From contig NZ_FYDE01000005.1 of NCBI RefSeq assembly GCF_900186535.1, positions 1,216,895 to 1,280,894 on the forward strand: a stretch of 64,000 bases of DNA, read 5' to 3'. Source of the stretch: Marasmitruncus massiliensis. GTDB taxonomy: Bacteria; Bacillota; Clostridia; Oscillospirales; Ruminococcaceae. Positions 61,090-64,000 of the stretch are shown piece after piece. Each line of letters opens with the position of its first letter. Position 1 is the stretch's first letter. The notes under the pieces are model-generated. The model was not told the origin of the DNA, made no database searches, and saw only the letters and a program-made list of their open reading frames with translations. A program made the position numbers and the translations under genes.

Positions 61090-62175
61090 ATGGGCGTACA
61101 GGACAAAAAGTCTGTATTGAAAGAACTGCTGGAAAACGGTAAAGCGAAAGGCAAGCTGACGACAAAGGAAATCAGCGACGCTTTGGAAGAACTGGATTAT
61201 GATGTGGAACAGGTCGACAAACTCTACGACCTGCTCGAAAGCAATAATGTCGAGATCGTTGAAGATATGATCACCCCGGTTGAGGAAGACTTTAAAGATT
61301 TAGATAAAGACACCGAGCTGGACGCCGCGCTTGCCGCGGAGGGAATCAGTATTGACGACCCGGTCAAGGTCTATCTGAAGGAAATCGGACGGGTTCCCCT
61401 GCTGTCGGCGGACGAGGAGATCGATCTTGCCATCCGCATGGTGGAGGGTGATATAGAAGCCCGCAAGCGCCTTTCCGAGGCGAACCTGCGCCTTGTGGTC
61501 AGCATCGCAAAGCGTTATGTGGGACGCGGCATGCAGTTCCTGGATTTAATTCAGGAGGGTAATCTTGGCCTGATCAAGGCGGTGGAGAAGTTTGACCATA
61601 CCAAGGGCTTCAAATTTTCCACCTATGCGACCTGGTGGATCCGTCAGGCGATTACCCGCGCAATTGCCGACCAGGCAAGAACCATCCGTATTCCGGTGCA
61701 TATGGTGGAGACCATTAATAAAGTGAAAAAAGTCAGTTCCCAACTGCTGCACAAAAACGGGCATGAACCCTCGGCGGAGGAGATTGCGTCCGAACTGGAC
61801 ATGCCTGCGGATAAAGTGCGTGAGATCATGCGTGTCGCGCAGGAGCCGGTTTCGCTGGAAACCCCGATCGGAGAAGAAGAGGACAGCCATCTGGGAGATT
61901 TTATCCCCGACGACGATGCCCCCGCTCCGGCGGACGCCGCTTCCCATACACTTCTGAAAGAGCAGCTTTCGGAAGTGCTCCAGACCCTGACCCCCCGTGA
62001 AGAAAAGGTCCTGCGCCTCCGCTTTGGTCTGGAAGACGGCCGCAGCCGTACACTGGAAGAGGTGGGCAAGGAATTTAATGTAACCCGTGAGCGCATCCGT
62101 CAGATCGAAGCGAAAGCGCTCCGCAAGCTGCGGCACCCCTCCCGCAGTAAAAAATTAAAAGATTTTTTGGATTAA
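61090..62175 (+). CDS. sigA: Housekeeping sigma factor SigA/RpoD
   Basis: 361 aa primary sigma factor. Region 1.1 is reduced and acidic. Region 1.2 begins [18 protein letters not shown]. Region 2 is [38 protein letters not shown], continuing into [17 protein letters not shown], which reads the -10. Region 3 follows, and region 4 ([25 protein letters not shown]) reads the -35. Length fits Firmicutes SigA. Ended by a strong terminator. Its promoters fit the TTGACA/TATAAT consensus found throughout the window. Confidence 0.97.
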   Translation: MGVQDKKSVLKELLENGKAKGKLTTKEISDALEELDYDVEQVDKLYDLLESNNVEIVEDMITPVEEDFKDLDKDTELDAALAAEGISIDDPVKVYLKEIGRVPLLSADEEIDLAIRMVEGDIEARKRLSEANLRLVVSIAKRYVGRGMQFLDLIQEGNLGLIKAVEKFDHTKGFKFSTYATWWIRQAITRAIADQARTIRIPVHMVETINKVKKVSSQLLHKNGHEPSAEEIASELDMPADKVREIMRVAQEPVSLETPIGEEEDSHLGDFIPDDDAPAPADAASHTLLKEQLSEVLQTLTPREEKVLRLRFGLEDGRSRTLEEVGKEFNVTRERIRQIEAKALRKLRHPSRSKKLKDFLD

Positions 62176-62184
62176 TCAGCATTT

Positions 62185-62208
62185 AGGGCGGCTCGAAGCC
62201 GCCCTTTT
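62185..62208 (+). terminator. Terminator after sigA
   Basis: AGGGCGGCT and AGCCGCCCT with a three-base loop followed by TTTTAT. Confidence 0.85.
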
Positions 62209-62220
62209 ATCTGGTTATGC

Positions 62221-62249
62221 TTGACAAACCGCGGAATTTGCAATATACT
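62221..62249 (+). promoter_or_regulatory. Promoter of the Rrf2 gene
   Basis: Perfect TTGACA (62221-62226), 17 bp, TATACT (62244-62249). The AT-rich stretch CTTTAAGTAGATTTAAA (62248-62264) right after it is a possible Rrf2 operator. Confidence 0.7.
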
Positions 62250-62296
62250 TTAAGTAGATTTAAATGGTATACATTCCGCCAAAGGAGACTTCCGAT

Positions 62297-62692
62297 ATGC
62301 ATATTACACTGGAAGCTGATTATGCTGTACGCATTGTGAACTGTCTTTCAAAAAATCAAACCCGTATGGATGCCAAAAACATTGCAGCCTGCACAGGCGT
62401 GACGCTTCGGTTCTCTCTGAAGATTCTGCGTAAACTTGTGGCGGAAGGAATCGTGCGCTCTTACAAGGGCACACAGGGCGGCTATGAGCTTGCCAAACCC
62501 GCCGGCGAGATTTCACTGGGCGAAGTGATCGAAGTGGTGGAAGGGCCGATCACCATCAGCAGGTGTGTGGGGGCTTCTGCCGATTTCCAGTGCAGCCGTG
62601 TCGAAGAGACCGAATGCCGGTTTAACCGGACCTATGGCGAAGTCGCAAAACTGGTCCGTGAAAAGTTATATGCCGTTCACTTTGAACAGTAG
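62297..62692 (+). CDS. Rrf2-family transcriptional regulator
   Basis: 131 aa. The winged helix (about residues 1-80) reads MHITLEADYAVRIVNCLS...LRFSLKILRKLVAEGIVRSYKGTQGGYELA, the Rrf2 signature. Three cysteines follow (CVGASADFQC, then SRVEETEC), at spacings of eight and seven residues, wider than in IscR. They may bind an iron-sulfur cluster or sense redox or nitrosative stress, which is inference. ATG 62297 follows AAAGGAGACTTCCGAT. A small membrane protein gene lies directly downstream. Confidence 0.9.
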   Translation: MHITLEADYAVRIVNCLSKNQTRMDAKNIAACTGVTLRFSLKILRKLVAEGIVRSYKGTQGGYELAKPAGEISLGEVIEVVEGPITISRCVGASADFQCSRVEETECRFNRTYGEVAKLVREKLYAVHFEQ

Positions 62693-62704
62693 GATGTGGA
62701 CGGA

Positions 62705-62971
62705 ATGCTGACCGGTGTTATCATTGGCACAGGCACTGCGCTGCTGGACGCCTTTCTGTTCTGGTACGGTATCCGCAAGGCTGCGGGGCAGCGTGAAAGG
62801 GCTTCCGCCATTGTGATGTCTGTTTTTGCTGCCCGGTATCTTCTGCTGGCTGCGGTGCTGGCTTTCGTCCTGACCGCGGGAAGGGGAAGCATCAATGCGG
62901 TTGGCGTGATTCTTCCGATGATCGTGCAAAAAATCGTTTTGACAGTCCTTTCACTGTTTCCAAAGCGGTAG
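62705..62971 (+). CDS. Small membrane protein of unknown function
   Basis: About 88 aa with three hydrophobic segments (about residues 2-22, 34-58 and 65-85). The first part, GVIIGTGTALLDAFLFWYGIRKAAGQ, recalls AtpI-like/UncI proteins but is not a firm match. The start is uncertain: ATG 62705 follows GTGGACGGA and GTG 62696 is possible. It begins about 12 bp after the Rrf2 stop, so it is probably in the same transcript and may be a regulated target. Confidence 0.6.
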   Translation: MLTGVIIGTGTALLDAFLFWYGIRKAAGQRERASAIVMSVFAARYLLLAAVLAFVLTAGRGSINAVGVILPMIVQKIVLTVLSLFPKR

Positions 62972-62973
62972 AT

Positions 62974-63015
62974 AAAAACAGCCGTTTCCGTTATATAACG
63001 GAAACGGCTGTTTTT
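62974..63015. terminator. Bidirectional terminator, Rrf2 operon / unknown gene
   Basis: AAAAACAGCCGTTTCCGTTA with TAACGGAAACGGCTGTTTTT, nearly perfect over 19 bp, between convergent genes. Confidence 0.9.
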
Positions 63016-63583
63016 AATAATCGATTATGACAAAGTCCCCGAAGTTATTGGGATCGGTCAGCGGATGGCTGAAATCCGCCGGATAAAAGCTGCCCATATG
63101 AGGGCGCGCTGAATTGTCGCACAGTTTATAGAGATTACCGCGAAAGGTCTGGTCTTTTGCGACCACGAGATTGGGAAACAGGGTTTTCAGAGATTTGATG
63201 GGCAAAAAAATGTTGCCTCCCCAATAAACGCCCTGAAGGTCCTCCCCCGTAAAATGATGGACGGTCGCGCCGTCAACCAGATTACCGCCGGAAGGAGCGA
63301 AGCATTTCGCGGAGAAGCGCCCGTCCGCATAAAGTTCCAGAGACAGGCAGGCCGATTCATAGAGCGGCGTCAGGTTAAAAACCGCGGTCATCCGGCTTTC
63401 GGAAAGCGGCGACGCCTCAAAAGCAAGGAGCTGAAGGTGCATGCCGTCTCCGGCAAAGCAGATACGGGCCTGCGAATAGGGCTTATAATCCCGCTTTTCC
63501 AAAGGGAAATCGGTCAGCTTTGCCACATGAAGCGTTTCATAATCTACCGCGCCCTGAAATAGTTTCACTTTAAATGCCATCAT
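63014..63583 (-). CDS. Unknown protein, possible carbohydrate-binding-like beta domain
   Basis: 189 aa without signal peptide or membrane span. The composition (many aromatic and beta-prone segments, LSLELYADGRFSAKCFAPSGG, YWGGNIFLPIKSLKTLFP) suggests a beta-sandwich such as the family-9 carbohydrate-binding module group, but I cannot confirm this. Its ATG overlaps the stop of the upstream gene by one base (TGATG), so the two are coupled. It ends at the bidirectional terminator. Confidence 0.6.
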   Translation of the reverse strand: MMAFKVKLFQGAVDYETLHVAKLTDFPLEKRDYKPYSQARICFAGDGMHLQLLAFEASPLSESRMTAVFNLTPLYESACLSLELYADGRFSAKCFAPSGGNLVDGATVHHFTGEDLQGVYWGGNIFLPIKSLKTLFPNLVVAKDQTFRGNLYKLCDNSARPHMGSFYPADFSHPLTDPNNFGDFVIIDY

Positions 63584-64000
63584 CAGCTTGCCTCCTGGTT
63601 CGGGTAATTGCCGTCGGGACTGTAAAAAATATAGTTTTGGATGCCGTTGTCGGTCAACGCCGCAATCTGATCTTCCATATCTTGAGCGGTATAGGCCTTA
63701 TTATGCGCGAATTGCCCTTCCGCGGTGTAACCCTGTAATACCGCGATCACTTCTTTTCCGGAAAGACCGGGAGAAAGTGTCTTTAAAAGGGTATCCACCG
63801 TCTGGCGCGGGTTGAGCAGCGGCTCTGTGACGGTAAAGCGGTCCTGCGTAAATCCGTCGCCAAACTGTACCGGCATTGCATCTACCAATACGGCGCTGTT
63901 GGCCAGCGCAAGCGGGTTCTGATCGCCGTAGTGACTATTTTCGGTACCTAAGGCGGCGGGGCCGCCGGTATAGACCCAGAGCTTTCCGCCGGCCGTGGCG
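63583..64000 (-). CDS. Unknown protein, C-terminal part (runs off right edge)
   Basis: The frame is open from the window edge to the stop at 63583, so at least 138 C-terminal residues are present and the start lies outside. An internal TTG at 63888 is not the start, because the frame continues upstream (WVYTGGPAALGTENSHYGDQNP). The visible part ends with LTDNGIQNYIFYSPDGNYPNQEAS. I do not recognise the family; an extracellular or envelope enzyme is possible. It is coupled to the next gene by a one-base overlap. Confidence 0.6.
   Translation of the reverse strand, partial: ATAGGKLWVYTGGPAALGTENSHYGDQNPLALANSAVLVDAMPVQFGDGFTQDRFTVTEPLLNPRQTVDTLLKTLSPGLSGKEVIAVLQGYTAEGQFAHNKAYTAQDMEDQIAALTDNGIQNYIFYSPDGNYPNQEAS

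Overview
This window reads as the chromosome of a low-oxygen, spore-forming Clostridia bacterium, most likely Oscillospiraceae/Ruminococcaceae. That placement is inferred from gene content and order, not from a search. Supporting signs are BofA, a SpoIIIE/FtsK-TepA-YlzJ block, Rex, an NADP-type glutamate dehydrogenase, a dgt-dnaG-sigA operon, strong AGGAGG ribosome sites, moderately high GC and frequent TTG/GTG starts. No tRNA, CRISPR array, insertion sequence or integrase was seen. The one structural RNA gene is rnpB, on the minus strand near 54.2-54.6 kb.

Left arm (1-17.7 kb, mostly minus strand). It holds the N-terminal part of pyruvate kinase, a YtrA-type GntR/ABC exporter operon (plus strand), cardiolipin synthase, galE, a ComEC-like metallo-hydrolase, a YgiQ radical SAM protein, FtsK/SpoIIIE, UppP, YlzJ-like, TepA and dCMP deaminase. 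Then come rsmA (plus) and rex (minus).

Accessory middle (17.8-31.1 kb). A compact switch comes first: a small sigma-region-4-like protein and a short helical protein, divergent from an XRE repressor and an ImmA/IrrE metalloprotease. The intergenic region carries operators inside both promoter spacers plus a LexA-type SOS box at the predicted leftward start. A DUF3796-like membrane protein/XRE pair follows, behind a perfect 18-bp inverted repeat. Next is a sugar-acid locus: an HcxA-like dehydrogenase, two paralogous FadR-type regulators flanking a TRAP transporter (dctPQM), a KduI/IolB isomerase and a KduD-like SDR, then a two-subunit CHR (chromate-type) transporter. A membrane GGDEF protein closes the segment.

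Right arm (31.6-63 kb, plus strand). The division and cell-wall cluster runs mraZ, rsmH, ftsL-like, a PASTA PBP, murE, murF, mraY, ftsW, murG, murA, ftsQ, ftsZ. murD, murC, murB and ftsA are absent from it. After it come polyphosphate kinase, a divergent type II topoisomerase pair, secG, then minus-strand GNAT, bofA and rnpB, then gdhA, ilvE, yigZ, dgt-dnaG-sigA, an Rrf2 regulator with a small membrane protein, and two minus-strand genes of unknown function, one cut by the window edge.

The most interesting signals are the SOS-wired XRE/ImmA/sigma-like switch (18.3 kb), a pseudoknot-capable pair of interleaved inverted repeats between ftsL and the PBP gene (33.5 kb), the divergent topoisomerase pair, a 23-nt element shared by the leaders of the HcxA-like gene and dctP, and repeated short motifs in the FtsK linker and the FtsQ tail.
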